Shown piece by piece: positions 37,032-46,703 of a stretch of DNA of 64,000 nt; the first letter of the stretch is position 1; every line of letters begins with the position of its first letter. Under the pieces are notes generated by a model. That model had not been told where the DNA came from. It saw only the letters and a list, made by a program, of their open reading frames with translations, and did no database searches. Both the position numbers and the translations under genes were made by a program. Source of the stretch: Bin87 sp965217175 (lineage in GTDB: Bacteria > Chloroflexota > Dehalococcoidia > Lucifugimonadales > UBA3495); contig OZ244251.1 in NCBI GenBank assembly GCA_965217175.1, positions 248,001-312,000 on the forward strand, written 5' to 3'.

Positions 37032-38399
37032 TCATTCATAAAGCAGCAACGTGTCGTCGTTGTAATACCACTTAATCCAATTGGTACTGCCAAAAAAACC
37101 GGTGACCTTCACCGTCAATATATTACCCGTCACACGGGAATCGATGTCGACGATATCAAATACTTCTGCCCATGTGGTCGGGGTCACCACGCTCAAGCCG
37201 GTCCGTAGCTGAGATTCCAGCAACTCCTCGTTCCGAGACGCCGACTCCCCATCATCGTGAGCCAGTACCAGCACCATGAATTTCTCGCCACCCTCCATGC
37301 CGGCGCCTACACCAAAGGCCGCATACGGCCGGAGCAGCGTTACCCGACCAAAAGCGTCTCGGACGCGTTGGGCTTCTTTCGACGAAGCAGCGTAACCCGA
37401 AAGGGCTATCTGGCCGTCGATCCAGGCATCGAAATCCAGGGGTCCGACATCGTCAGTGATAAATGCAGAATAGGCTCCGGCCCTATCCAGGGACTGGGCG
37501 ATGCGCCGGAACTCATCAACTTCGGACAGGGTACTGGTGGCACGCTGCCGGGCATCTATCAGGTCGCGCATTCCCGGAGTTTCCACGGTTCTGAACACGA
37601 GGTTGGGCATTACGGCGATGCGGCCCCCTCGGCCCACTTGATCGAAGGCTGGTGGATTAAATCGGCTTATGAGACTAGTTTCAAAATCTTCTCCCCAACT
37701 GTAGAAAGTGACGCCGCCGTGGCGCTCGATTTCGGCGGCAGGACATTCGGAGCAGGATTGTATCCGGCGATCAACGTCATCCGGGTCGAATTGTCCTACA
37801 ATAATCTCTAGCCTCGCGGGATGCAGACCGGCGATGACGCTTTGTGTCACGTCCATCAGGCGGAATCCAAGGAATTCGATACTAGGGTTGTCTGAACCGA
37901 ATACGGTAAACCCGCTCAACCACGGGCCAAATAGCAGGCCGGGGGGAGGTGAACCCTCTTGGTCGATCATCCCAACGTAGTATTGTTGGAAATAGTCGTG
38001 GTCGTTCATGTCTTCAGCGGGGATTTCGATAACCTCCTGCGCGAGTTGGTAGTTGTTCAACTCCACACTGGCGCGGGTGTCCGGAGTGTCGGGTATCAGC
38101 TCGAGGAGGTCCACAAAGGTGCGACCAGACCCGCCACCACGACCCAACACAGACCGCCGCTCCTTGGCGGGTTCGGTCCGTTCAACGGGAGCCCGGGCCT
38201 TAGCCGCCGCCCCGCCGGTATCCCGGACGATGGCGCCGGACGATCGGTCCGGTTGCGTTTCCCGCTGCTCACGGTCGCGGCGGGAGGGCCGCTCAGGTTC
38301 GTCAACTATGCTCGAGCAGGCCGTGACCGTTGCCAGAGTCGCCACCGCAAGAATCACAATAACAAAGAGATTCGGAATTGTTGGTCGGCGGCAATTCAT
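37032..38399 (-). CDS. Large lipoprotein of unknown function
   Basis: The 455-residue protein has a lipoprotein signal (FVIVILAVATLATVTAC, lipobox VTAC), then an Arg/Ser-rich linker, then a folded part of about 370 residues starting FVDLLELIPDTPDTRASVELNNY. I recognise no family. The segment AHDDGESASRNEELLESQL near the end looks like a stalk helix. The start is the ATG at 38399 with GGAGAG upstream; the frame extends to 38441. It is the only gene in its strand block before the SDR gene. Confidence 0.75.
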   Translation of the reverse strand: MNCRRPTIPNLFVIVILAVATLATVTACSSIVDEPERPSRRDREQRETQPDRSSGAIVRDTGGAAAKARAPVERTEPAKERRSVLGRGGGSGRTFVDLLELIPDTPDTRASVELNNYQLAQEVIEIPAEDMNDHDYFQQYYVGMIDQEGSPPPGLLFGPWLSGFTVFGSDNPSIEFLGFRLMDVTQSVIAGLHPARLEIIVGQFDPDDVDRRIQSCSECPAAEIERHGGVTFYSWGEDFETSLISRFNPPAFDQVGRGGRIAVMPNLVFRTVETPGMRDLIDARQRATSTLSEVDEFRRIAQSLDRAGAYSAFITDDVGPLDFDAWIDGQIALSGYAASSKEAQRVRDAFGRVTLLRPYAAFGVGAGMEGGEKFMVLVLAHDDGESASRNEELLESQLRTGLSVVTPTTWAEVFDIVDIDSRVTGNILTVKVTGFFGSTNWIKWYYNDDTLLLYE

Positions 38400-38424
38400 G
38401 TTTGGCTCTCCGTCACTTGGTGCT

Positions 38425-38470
38425 GGCGTCGGGACCGCCACGTCGGTACGCTCCTCGCAATGACGGTTGG
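38425..38470. repeat. Dispersed CGCAATGAC-family repeat, copy
   Basis: CCGCCACGTCGGTACGCTCC followed by TCGCAATGACGG lies between the lipoprotein and SDR genes. It is the best match to the consensus among the four copies in the window. Confidence 0.6.
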
Positions 38471-38512
38471 GGCGTGGCCGCTGAATTCGGCCGAATGCTT
38501 CTACCAGGCTGG

Positions 38513-39304
38513 TTAGGGGCTGCCGGCGGAGCGGCCGCCATCCACCATATAAACGCCGCCGGTGCAGAAACTGCTCTCGTCGCTGGCAAGGAACAGCATC
38601 AGCTTCGCCACTTCCTCGGGGTTTCCATATCGCCGCAGCGGGATACGCGCCGCGGCGGCCTGTTTCGTCCGTTCGACGGTTACCGTCGCATCGTCCAGCG
38701 CGGCCACCCGCATCTCCTCTATCGAGCGCATCATGCGAGTCTCGATGGGAGCGGGATTGACAGTGTTAACCCGAATCCCCAGGGGAGCGCCCTCCAGGGC
38801 GGCGGTGCGCATCAGGCCGATGACGGCGTGTTTGCTGGTGGTGTACGCTGACATATCGGCGCTCCCGCCGATGCCGGCAGTGGAGGACGTGATGACGATG
38901 CTTCCCCCGCCGCGTTCACGCATCGCCGGAACCACATACTTGATTCCCAGCCAGACGCCGCGCACGTTGACCGCCATCACCCGATCGAACACGTCGATGG
39001 GGTAGTCGGGTATCGGAGATATGGAGCCTTCAATCCCGGCGTTGGCCAGGTAGATATCGATGCCGCCCCAGCGGTCTACCGCCGCTTTGACGTAGCCCTG
39101 CGCCTGATCGGGTTGCGTTACGTCGGCGGTTGCATAGCTGGCCCGGTCAGCGCCGATTGAGTGCACCACGTCCTGGAGCGCTGCCTCGTCAAGGTCGACC
39201 AGCACGACGCGGGCGCCTTCGTCGGCGAACAGTTGTGCCGCCACCCGACCGATCCCGCCGGTTGCTCCCGTAATCAGGGCTATTTTCCCGTCCAGACGCG
39301 CCAT
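38513..39304 (-). CDS. SDR family oxidoreductase
   Basis: The 263-residue protein is a classical short-chain dehydrogenase/reductase: nucleotide motif TGATGGIGR at residues 12-20, LANAG in the middle, catalytic SAYTTSK (YxxxK) and a C-terminal TGGVYMVDGGRS. An Asp after beta-2 (VLVDLDE) favours NAD over NADP. The start is the ATG at 39304 with AAGGAG seven bases upstream; the open frame extends to 39538 without support. The substrate is unknown. Confidence 0.93.
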   Translation of the reverse strand: MARLDGKIALITGATGGIGRVAAQLFADEGARVVLVDLDEAALQDVVHSIGADRASYATADVTQPDQAQGYVKAAVDRWGGIDIYLANAGIEGSISPIPDYPIDVFDRVMAVNVRGVWLGIKYVVPAMRERGGGSIVITSSTAGIGGSADMSAYTTSKHAVIGLMRTAALEGAPLGIRVNTVNPAPIETRMMRSIEEMRVAALDDATVTVERTKQAAAARIPLRRYGNPEEVAKLMLFLASDESSFCTGGVYMVDGGRSAGSP

Positions 39305-39557
39305 GTTGCATCTCCTTTCACCCGGTTGCCTATTACCCGCTACATCGGCCGTTCGTGGACCGTGCGGGCGGCGAGGCTCATCTTGGCCAAAACGCCGGTG
39401 ATTGGCAAGTAGCACGCAGAGGCTGCGGCCACCAGGATCGGAAGACTTCGGGGGCAACGCGGGACCTGCGATGAATGAATGCCGCCGGCCGCTAACCGCC
39501 CTCTCGTTCCTGCACCGACGCTGGAGCGCAGAAAACATGCAAGTAGAGTGAGATTGG

Positions 39558-39631
39558 TACCCCTGGAGGGACTCGAACCCCCGACGCGCGACTTAGGACG
39601 CCGCCGCTCTATCCAACTGAGCTACAGGGGC
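39558..39631 (-). tRNA. tRNA-Arg(CCU)
   Basis: On the minus strand the 74-base sequence folds as a cloverleaf: 7-base acceptor stem starting GCCCCTG paired with CAGGGGT, D arm GCTC..GAGC, anticodon stem GCGGC/GTCGC with loop GTCCTAA (anticodon CCU, codon AGG), and T arm GGGGG TTCGAGT CCCTC. The discriminator A is followed by encoded CCA (39555-39557). No integrated element is visible beside it. Confidence 0.95.
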
Positions 39632-40006
39632 AGGGTGCCAAATTGGTGGAGATTGCCGGATCACGCGCAACAGCCCGGCTACACATCTCTAACCACCATA
39701 TTCATGGTGATTATAGCACGGAGGTTCCGCTAATAATCGCCTACTGACGCTTACTATGTCCATCGAGGTCGCCAATCGATCCTCGCCCATCATCACGGGT
39801 TGCGCAATCGACCGCCTCCTCGACGTTAACGTAGTTCCTTGCCAACGCAAATTTCGGCGTCAAGGTAATTCCAGACCCCGCCAGTCGCCGCCCGGCGGGC
39901 GCAGCGTGTGCCGGAAAACAGGCGGAATGATGCACGTTCATAACGACAATCTCCACATCAGCGGAGTCGCGCGCCCGGGATCGCTGACCGTCGAACCGAT
40001 ATTCCG
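39632..40006. other. Intergenic region without recognised gene
   Basis: About 375 bases lie upstream of the tRNA on its strand. Short overlapping frames on both strands have no family match or start signal. Any tRNA promoter must lie here; no clear box is seen. Confidence 0.4.
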
Positions 40007-41311
40007 TCACGAAACTGACGCTATGGCGTGGTCCAGTATGTCCGCGGCTAGGTCCATTTGGGTTTCCGTCGTGGTGAACGGCGGAACAAAACGCAGCACC
40101 GAACCGCGCCGACGAACGCTGACGATCAAACCGTTCTCCAGGCACAATCGCCCAATCTGTTGGCCCTGCTCATAAGCAGGAATCCTGCTTTCCCGATCGG
40201 TAACGAACTCAATTCCCTGGAGCAGCCCTCGACCGCGAACATCACCCACCAGTTCGTGCCTCTCGTGCAATCGGAGCAGGTGCCCCTGCCAATACCTCCC
40301 AATCCTGTCGGCAACGTCAACCAAACTTTCTTCGAGAATTATGTCCAGGCTGGCGATGGCAGCATTACAGGTCAGTGGGTCGTTGGAGTGGGAGTGAGCC
40401 ACCACCAGGCCGGTTTCCACGGCCTTCTCCTCAATTTCATCGGTGGTTATGGTGGCGCTGATGGCGATACCACCGCCGAAGTGCTTTGAGATGGTGAAAA
40501 TGTCGGGCACAACGCCTTCCTGCTCGAAGGCCCACATCGATCCCAATTTGGCCAATCCAGTCTGCGCTTCGTCGAGAATCAGGAGCATTCCGCGCTGCTC
40601 ACAGCGTAGTTTCAACTCCTGCAGCCAACCAGGAGGCGGTTCTATCACGCCGCCGGCGCTGAATAGCGGCTCGGTGATTACTGCGGCCATGCGGCCGTCG
40701 GCTTGCGCGTCCAGCAACTCAAAGCTGGTGTCCAGGCAGGTGTAGTCGCACGCCGGTTGATTCTGGCAAAAAGCGCAGCGGTAGCGATAAGGGGCGATGA
40801 TGGGGTAGTTGCCGGGCGCATAAGGGCCATATCCCTGATGCCACCCAGAAAATGTAACGGCGCGGGTGGCGTCGCTCATGCCGTGAAAACTGACCACCGG
40901 GCTGGCTATCTCATAGCCGCCGGTGTAGCGTTTGGCGATTGCCATCGCAGCTTCGTTGGAATCGCTGCCCGAGGTGAGGAACAGGCTGCGGTTCATACCC
41001 GGAGGCGTAATCTCCGCCAGTCGGCTGGCAAGGATTATCTCCCGATCGTTGAACATCGTCATGTGACTGTGCATCAGTGACTCGCAGCTTTCCTGGAGGG
41101 CCTGCACGATCCGGGGATGGTTATGGCCCAATGCGGCGCACATCTGGCCGGAATTGAAATCCAGGTACTCCTTTCCGTTGATGTCGCGCACCACTGAACC
41201 GCGGCCCCACACGAATATGGGGCCGGTGACGATGCTCCGGTCCATCCGACTGCGGAAGCTGTACTTCCGCGCCAGCTCCAGCAATTCATCCTCAGAGTAT
41301 GTATCTGCCAC
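40007..41311 (-). CDS. Class III (PLP-dependent) aminotransferase
   Basis: The 434-residue protein is a class III aminotransferase using pyridoxal phosphate. Landmarks are GKEYLDFNSGQMCAALGHNHP, TSGSDSNEAAMAIAKRYTG, the Asp that binds the cofactor in LILDEAQTGLAKLG, and the Schiff-base Lys in ISKHFGGG. A Cys-rich insertion (YRYRCAFCQNQPACDYTCLD) is unusual and could bind a metal. The start is a GTG at 41311 because GGGAGGTTGTTC sits just before it; the frame runs on to 41344 without a site. Probable substrates are omega-amino acids, diamines or 2,2-dialkylglycine. Confidence 0.92.
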   Translation of the reverse strand: MADTYSEDELLELARKYSFRSRMDRSIVTGPIFVWGRGSVVRDINGKEYLDFNSGQMCAALGHNHPRIVQALQESCESLMHSHMTMFNDREIILASRLAEITPPGMNRSLFLTSGSDSNEAAMAIAKRYTGGYEIASPVVSFHGMSDATRAVTFSGWHQGYGPYAPGNYPIIAPYRYRCAFCQNQPACDYTCLDTSFELLDAQADGRMAAVITEPLFSAGGVIEPPPGWLQELKLRCEQRGMLLILDEAQTGLAKLGSMWAFEQEGVVPDIFTISKHFGGGIAISATITTDEIEEKAVETGLVVAHSHSNDPLTCNAAIASLDIILEESLVDVADRIGRYWQGHLLRLHERHELVGDVRGRGLLQGIEFVTDRESRIPAYEQGQQIGRLCLENGLIVSVRRRGSVLRFVPPFTTTETQMDLAADILDHAIASVS

Positions 41312-41934
41312 GAACAACCTCCCTGAACTTCGGGTACCGGTCATTCTAGCCCGGCGACCAAACCTGTCAATCCTGGCCTGCTTGCTGGCGTCCCAGGGTC
41401 GGTATCGATGCCGGCGCCCCGCGCCCGGGCAAAGCCGCCGATGCTGATGCGTATCTGGGGAAGAGAATCCAACCCAGAAAAACGCTTAGCGTGCGATGGG
41501 GAACGAACGGTTACTATTCATAACCAAGCATGAAAAAGGACGGGAAATTTGCCTTGCGCCTCGCCGTGAGCGGGATGGAGTGGCCCGTTTACCACGGCTT
41601 GCTACCATCTCCCGACGCCTACAGCTATCGAGGGCGCCAAAAAGGCGCCGAATCACGGGAAAACGATGCCCCAAAAGAGGGCCTTACGCACTAAATCAGG
41701 GGTGAGGAAAGAATTGGTGGAGATAGCGTCCCCATAAACAAGGCAATTTTGAACTCAAAAAAGGGCCGCCAACAAGCCCCGTGTACCATTCCGTGTACCA
41801 TTTTGAAATGGCGTCTATCAGGCTACAATGGACTCTACCAGAACTCAGGGCGTGAGCTGTTCGATTGCGTCAACAACGGGTAGAAAATGTTACCTTTCAA
41901 GCTCGGTGGGATGCGTTAGCGCAACTAGGTTTGA
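41312..41934. other. Gene-poor start of IS graveyard
   Basis: About 620 bases with no supported gene. A 70-residue open frame at 41496-41705 is basic but lacks a ribosome site and I do not call it. CGTGTACCATT is directly repeated near 41780-41800. The region leads into transposase remnants. Confidence 0.4.
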
Positions 41935-42150
41935 GGGTGGTTGGCGCTACGCGTTGTGATTATGTCATGTGCCGGGTATGCATCCGGACATTGACCTGTC
42001 CACCGCCGACCGCGACGTGTTCATCTCCATCATAGCCAGACAGCAGGCTATCATCGAGGGTCTTCGGAAACGGGTCGCCCAACTGGCAGGGCGGATCTGG
42101 CCCAACGGTTCCCGGGAGATACCCAGTCTGAACCCCAATAACAGCTTTAT
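41935..42150 (+). pseudogene. IS66 transposase N-terminal remnant
   Basis: From the ATG at 41978 the frame reads DIDLSTADRDVFISIIARQQ and IEGLRKRVAQLAG, which matches the N-terminus of the nearby IS66 transposase (45661 downward, minus: EIDLTTADRDVLIAIIVRQQ). Similarity extends upstream to GGGTGGTT and TATGTCAT and stops after about 42150. It is a truncated second copy in the opposite direction. Confidence 0.8.
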
Positions 42151-42181
42151 GTGGGTCCACCTGAGAACCAGGGACTTTCGA

Positions 42182-42580
42182 TTATTGAACGGAAGCACCC
42201 ATGAGCGCCACGGATTGGGCGGCGTGGCGGCGCAAGGCGGCGGCAATATTGGCTTCACCGGTCAACATGGAGAGGATGATGGTCCAGCTACGCAGGGCCT
42301 CTATGATTTGTCGGGCGGCCCCAGTTCTCACTTGAGGGCGGTCTTCATCCAGAGTAACATCCCGTACCCAGTGGCTGCGGTGTTCCGTTACCCCATTGTC
42401 CCCGCCAAAGGGCGAGGAGGATATGCGGGCTGGCCTGCAGGAGCGGCAGGCTGGTACCTGCATAGGCCCAACTCTCGCCGGGTCTTTCCTCCGATGGTGG
42501 CAATGCGTTCCAAGCGGCACACCTGGGCCAGGCGTGGCCAATCGGTGCAGCCAACCAGCAGATCGGCGACCCATGTCATC
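42182..42580 (-). pseudogene. ISAs1-family transposase C-terminal remnant
   Basis: Pieces in three frames match the end of ISAs1-type transposases: CRLERIATIGGKTRREL, SLPLLQASPHILLALWRGQWG, then HRSHWVRDVTLDEDRPQVRTG followed by ALRSWTIILSMLTGEANIAAALRRHA. The frame changes near 42430 and 42380 indicate at least two indels, and the N-terminal two thirds are missing. It is a decayed element. Confidence 0.8.
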
Positions 42581-42734
42581 GCCGGTGCAAAAATGACCCG
42601 GTAGCGCTGTCGACGGTTAGGGAAAATGTCCGGTCAAGAGTTCAGCATAAATGTCACTCGGTTAGGCCGGGATGGTATTAGATATTGGCGTCGCGGAGCC
42701 CATTCGGGGTTGTCGTGTTGGTGGGCCCTCAGCG

Positions 42735-42767
42735 CACCGCCACACTCATCTTTTCGGTGGATTGGGG
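42735..42767 (+). repeat. 33-base repeat shared with IS1380 flank
   Basis: CACCGCCACACTCATC followed by TTTTCGGTGGATTGGGG recurs at 51051-51083 with three differences, just outside the IS1380 transposase remnant. It probably marks the end of an element that has since been lost here. Confidence 0.6.
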
Positions 42768-43011
42768 CTTAGTCCTCTTATCGGCGAAGGTGTACGGCCG
42801 TTGTCGGTGGAAATCGGCGGAAGGATCCCGCCAGTTCGCCGCGGTTGGATTTCGAACCCGATGCCGCCGCGCGATCCGGGGATTTTATTCCCACGGATAA
42901 TCGAGTCATCTCGAGCGGATTCGGGTTAGAAAGTTGGCTCGATGCACACAGCGAAGGTGGATGACTCGCCCGTTTCGGACGTAACATTAGGTGGACAAAG
43001 TACGCCACGAT

Positions 43012-44261
43012 TCACCCGGCGGCACCGTCTTGCGGTACGGGAGCGCCAGCCCTACGGTCGCGGACCATTAGAGTCCATATCGTGACCAATATGGCCAAAG
43101 CCAGCATCAGTATGAATGCCCGGCCGTAGTTGCCCCAAAAGTCGAATGCCAGCGCTCCGGCCAACACGCCCAGTCCGCCGCTGATCTGATGAACCATCGA
43201 TATAGTACCGCTGACCCTCCCCAGCCGCGCCGATCCGAAAATGTTGCCGGCAAACACTACCGTCAGGGGCGCGGTCATCAGGAAAGTGAACCCATAAAGG
43301 AGGGCAAAGGCCATCACTGCCGGTTTGGCCTGGGACACTATCACCATTGAGAAGATCACGATCCTCAACACAAAACACAGAAGCGTAGGCCTGGCGGGCC
43401 CGAGTGCGTCCGACAAGAATCCGGAAGCCAACACACCCAGCAGCCCCATCAACCCCATCAATGCGAGCAAGTTGCCGGCGATCACGGTACCTATTCCGAC
43501 ATCCAGGGCAAACGCGACGGCGTGGGTCGCTACGAAATAGTCCTGAAACCCGCAAATCGCATATATCCCCGTTAGCAGCCAGAGCTGCCCCGACATCAAA
43601 AGGGACTCCTGACGCCCGGACTTGGCCAGGACCGCGGTTGCTGGTTCACGTTGCGTCGTATCTCCGGAATCCGGCGCAATGCGGGGCGCGGACCTTACCG
43701 CGGCCAGCGCGATTGGCGCCAGGATAGCAATGTTGGCCAATCCCAATGCAGCATAGGAAACTCGCCATCCGAATTGCACCAACGACTGGGCCAGCAAGCC
43801 AACAATCACCAACTGACCGATAGCGTTTCCCGATACCGCCGTGCTGTTGGCTACGCCGCGGCGTTCCGGGAACCACCTCACGATCATTACGCTCACGATG
43901 GGGTTCGAGATACCCGCGTTGCCCACCGCGAAGACCACCCATATACCACGAACAGGTGCCACGGGACGGTTATCACGCTCATCAAACCAATGCCTACCGC
44001 GCCCACCACCACCCCCGTTCCCATGATCCAACGGAGTTGGTAGCGGTCGGCCAGCCGACCGGCAAACGGCATGGCCAGGGCTGACACCAGCATATACACG
44101 GTGATACCCAGCGACAGGGTAGTACGGGTCCACACGAGTTCGTCGCCCATGGGTTTCAGCATGAGCGCCAATGCCGAGCGCGACCCCCCGTTGAAAAAGA
44201 GGGTCGCGAACCCAGTGGCCAGGATCACCCAGCGATAGTTAATACGGTGCATCGGATCCAA
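43012..44261 (-). pseudogene. MFS transporter with a frameshift
   Basis: Joined, the two frames (44261 to about 43942, then to 43012) give a 12-helix major facilitator of about 415 residues. The first part has the MFS motif GRLADRYQLRWIMG between helices 2 and 3; the second continues with FAVGNAGISNPIVSVMIVRWFPERRG. One G is missing from GGG(G)TGG near 43942: adding it makes VVYGVVFAVGN continuous. No substrate can be assigned; the family resembles oxalate/monocarboxylate-type transporters. The shift may be a sequencing error or a true lesion next to IS elements. Confidence 0.8.
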
Positions 44262-44318
44262 ACGCTCTTGAGACGGCCCGCGAGACTTCGGTGTAAAAAG
44301 GTACCCTCAGTTATTCAG

Positions 44319-45751
44319 GTAACAGTTCAGAGTTGAGGGGAAGTGAGCAGTTGTCGGCAGGCGGTGAGGGGGTTGAAGCCTTGGGCCCGCCAGGTACCGC
44401 AGAGCGAGGCCAGTGTCATCTTGGTATCGGTGCCCTGGTTGGAGCGGGTGCCACCGCTGACCTTTCGGCTGATCACCACTGGGCGCAGGCTGCGCTCGGC
44501 GGCGTTGTTGTCCGGTGGCGCTTCCGCATGAGCCACGAAGACGAAGAGCTCCTTGATGTGGTTCTCCATGCGTCGGCACAGCCTGGTTTGGGCGGCCCGA
44601 CGGGTCATCCCGGTAGGGACCGCAGAGGGCCAACAGGCGTCTTTCCAAGGCCAGTTGGGCAGCGCGCCGTTGCTGCTCTGAAGGATGGGTGAAGGCGGTG
44701 CCCTGGCGGTAGAGTTGGTGGACGGCGTCGGCCCACTGGCCCAACTGGTGATCATCGGGGTAGAGTGCGCGCAGGTCGTGGACGTCCCGCAACAGGTGGG
44801 CCCAGCAGCGTTGCTTGGGGCCGTCGTAGTGATGGTAGGCGGCGTAGCAGTCGCTGACCAGCACGCCAGCAAACTCCTCGCCCAGGACTTCGTCCACCAC
44901 CGTCTTGCCCCGGCCCCGTCGCAGGAAGTACCGCTGGGTAGGAGTGCTGAAAGTCCACACGTAGCCGTTGTGTCCGTCCTCCCGCCCGCCGGTCGCATCG
45001 GCGTGGACCACCGGACTGCCTCGGATGCGTTCCACGATATCGGCCATCACCGCCTGGGCCTTGCGGGCCACCCTTTGCGTAGCGTCCACGATGGCCCCCA
45101 GGCTGAGGCGCAGTCCATGCACGGTGTCCAAGTACCACTGGCTGGTGCGGAAGGGCAGCCTGGCCTCCTCACGAAGGGCGGCAATCAGGCTGACCAGGTT
45201 GACCCCCAGACGCTGCTGGGCCAGCACCATGCTCCCCAGTTGCGCGGTGGGCGTACAGCAGCGTTGGCACTGTGGGCAGGTGCGGGCGATGTAAACGCGC
45301 TCGGCGACTTCCACCGGAACCCGGGGCAGATCGATCACTTCCCGAGTGCGCTGGGTCCAACCGCCGGATAGCTGGGTCCCGCAGTCGGGACACTGTTCCA
45401 CCACCTGCTCCACCCGCTGGGTGGGCGTCATGCGGGTGCGGGCAAAGCCGTGGGGCCGACGCTTGCGTGGTATCTGGGGCTGGGCTGGCTTCCCCTCGGC
45501 TTTGGGGTTCAGACCGGGCATCCGACGAGAGCCGCCGGATTGGCCTGCCCTGCCAGTTGGGGAATCCGTTTCTCCAAGCTCTCGATGATGGCCTGCTGCC
45601 GGACGATGATGGCAATCAGCACATCCCGGTCGGCGGTGGTGAGGTCAATTTCCTTATCCATCCCAGTTATATGACATAACCACCCCCAGCGGCGCAAGCG
45701 CTCCCCGGAACCCCTTTCGGCTAATTCAACTCACCAAGTCTGAACTGTTAC
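44319..45751 (-). mobile_element. IS66-family insertion sequence (single-ORF type)
   Basis: The element is bounded by GTAACAGTTCAGAGTTG and the reverse complement of GTAACAGTTCAGACTTG. It carries only a TnpC-type transposase, as in the ISBst12-like subgroup. No 8-base duplication flanks it (TTATTCAG on the left, GCCAAAAC on the right), so one flank has been rearranged. Its ends match those of the MITE cluster at 12661-13152. Confidence 0.85.
44327..45661 (-). pseudogene. IS66 transposase (TnpC), two frameshifts
   Basis: The protein would start EIDLTTADRDVLIAIIVRQQ (leucine-zipper-like N-terminus), continue with a zinc-binding CPDCG..CPQCQRC region and a DDE catalytic core (VVHADATGGREDG, then VSDCYAAYHHY), and end with AEAPPDNNAAERSLRP and CRQLLTS. 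The frame changes near 45525 (after NPAALVG) and near 44610 (after CGPYRDDP). Without these it would be about 440 residues. It is probably inactive. Confidence 0.85.
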
Positions 45752-46120
45752 GCCAAAACGTACCACTGGGCTGTCGATGTTCGCCGCAAGCCGATGATCG
45801 AGCCGCCCACGTGGCCCACTTTACCGCCGCCGTTTACACCGGCCTTCACGCGGCGGAAGAACGCTTGCAAAGCCAGATCCTCACCCTTGAGGGTGGCCAC
45901 GGCCAGACTGCGATGTGCGCCAGCCCATACCGGATCGTCCTGGCGCTCCAGCGTGAGCTCACGGCACTGGCTGGGGAAGGTGATCGACCGTCGCGCCATG
46001 CGTCGCGCCGTTCCTGGACGGCGCCGTTGTAAAGCCGGCAATGATCTGCAAGCCGGCGGTGGTCGTCGCGGGGAGCTGGACGCGAAACTGGTACGTGCGC
46101 GCAGCGTTATACTTCTTCAT
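45752..46120 (-). pseudogene. TnpB (IS605 OrfB) remnant
   Basis: Fragments in three frames match the N-terminal part of TnpB: MKKYNAARTYQFRVQL, then RLYNGAVQERRDAWRDGR, then SITFPSQCRELTLERQDDP and LALQAFFRRVKAG. A short piece RRTSTAQWYV then abuts the IS66 end at 45751. The catalytic core and zinc finger are gone. TnpB proteins are RNA-guided nucleases related to Cas12; this copy is dead. Confidence 0.8.
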
Positions 46121-46703
46121 GCAGCTTTGACCTACCCCCGTAAGTTGTTGCTGAAGTCGCCAGGGCTCCACCCCTGGCGGCGCTATCATCGCAGGTGATC
46201 GCCCTGCGATCAACGGCGGAGCAGTTGGCAGGGAGCGTAATAACGCCTCGGCCGGCTCCGATCTTCGGTATGTACGCCGGTCGGCAGAGCGTTAACACGG
46301 CCAAAGGAGCGAGTCATGGATTCGCAGCAGTTTGGCGATTGTTACGACTTCGACAAAAGAGACCTAATCCACTGATTGGCGTCCGCCGAAGAGTGGGCTA
46401 CCCATCCGATGTACTTCGGTCCGAAACGTGGTTTCGTTGCCAAGCACGCCGAGTTCCTGGGTATTGCTCTCGCTGAGGAAGACACAACCCGCAGGAATTT
46501 GGTCTCAACCGTCGTCAGTGATTGCCCTTCCCATCTGCCTCTCGGCACGTGAAATGTGGCGCGTGAGACCATCCGCCCGTAGCTTCTGCTGCCATCTGAC
46601 GGGTGCCACCTTTTAGACACCCTCTTAGTTCAATTAGCAATTGTGGCCACAACGGAGACGGGGCGAATGGTCATTCGCCCCTATATGCTCTCCTGGCAGC
46701 GAC
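46121..46703. other. Intergenic region with IS605-type hairpin
   Basis: About 580 bases with no supported gene. A perfect 8-base hairpin CGCCAGGG/CCCTGGCG (46158-46179) lies just upstream of the TnpB remnant, where IS200/IS605 elements have end hairpins. A second hairpin CGCAGG/CCTGCG follows at about 46190-46208. The rest shows no recognised feature. Confidence 0.45.

Noticed and set aside
39558..39631. tRNA-Arg as an integration site
   Set aside because: No integrase gene or duplicated tRNA end is visible on either side.
39741..40145. 134-residue minus-strand frame near the tRNA
   Set aside because: It overlaps the end of the aminotransferase, is compositionally like shadow frames, and has no start signal.
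41496..41705. Small basic open frame
   Set aside because: No ribosome site, no family, and it sits in a decayed mobile region.
45752..46210. Functional TnpB with guide RNA
   Set aside because: The frame is broken at least twice and the nuclease core is missing.
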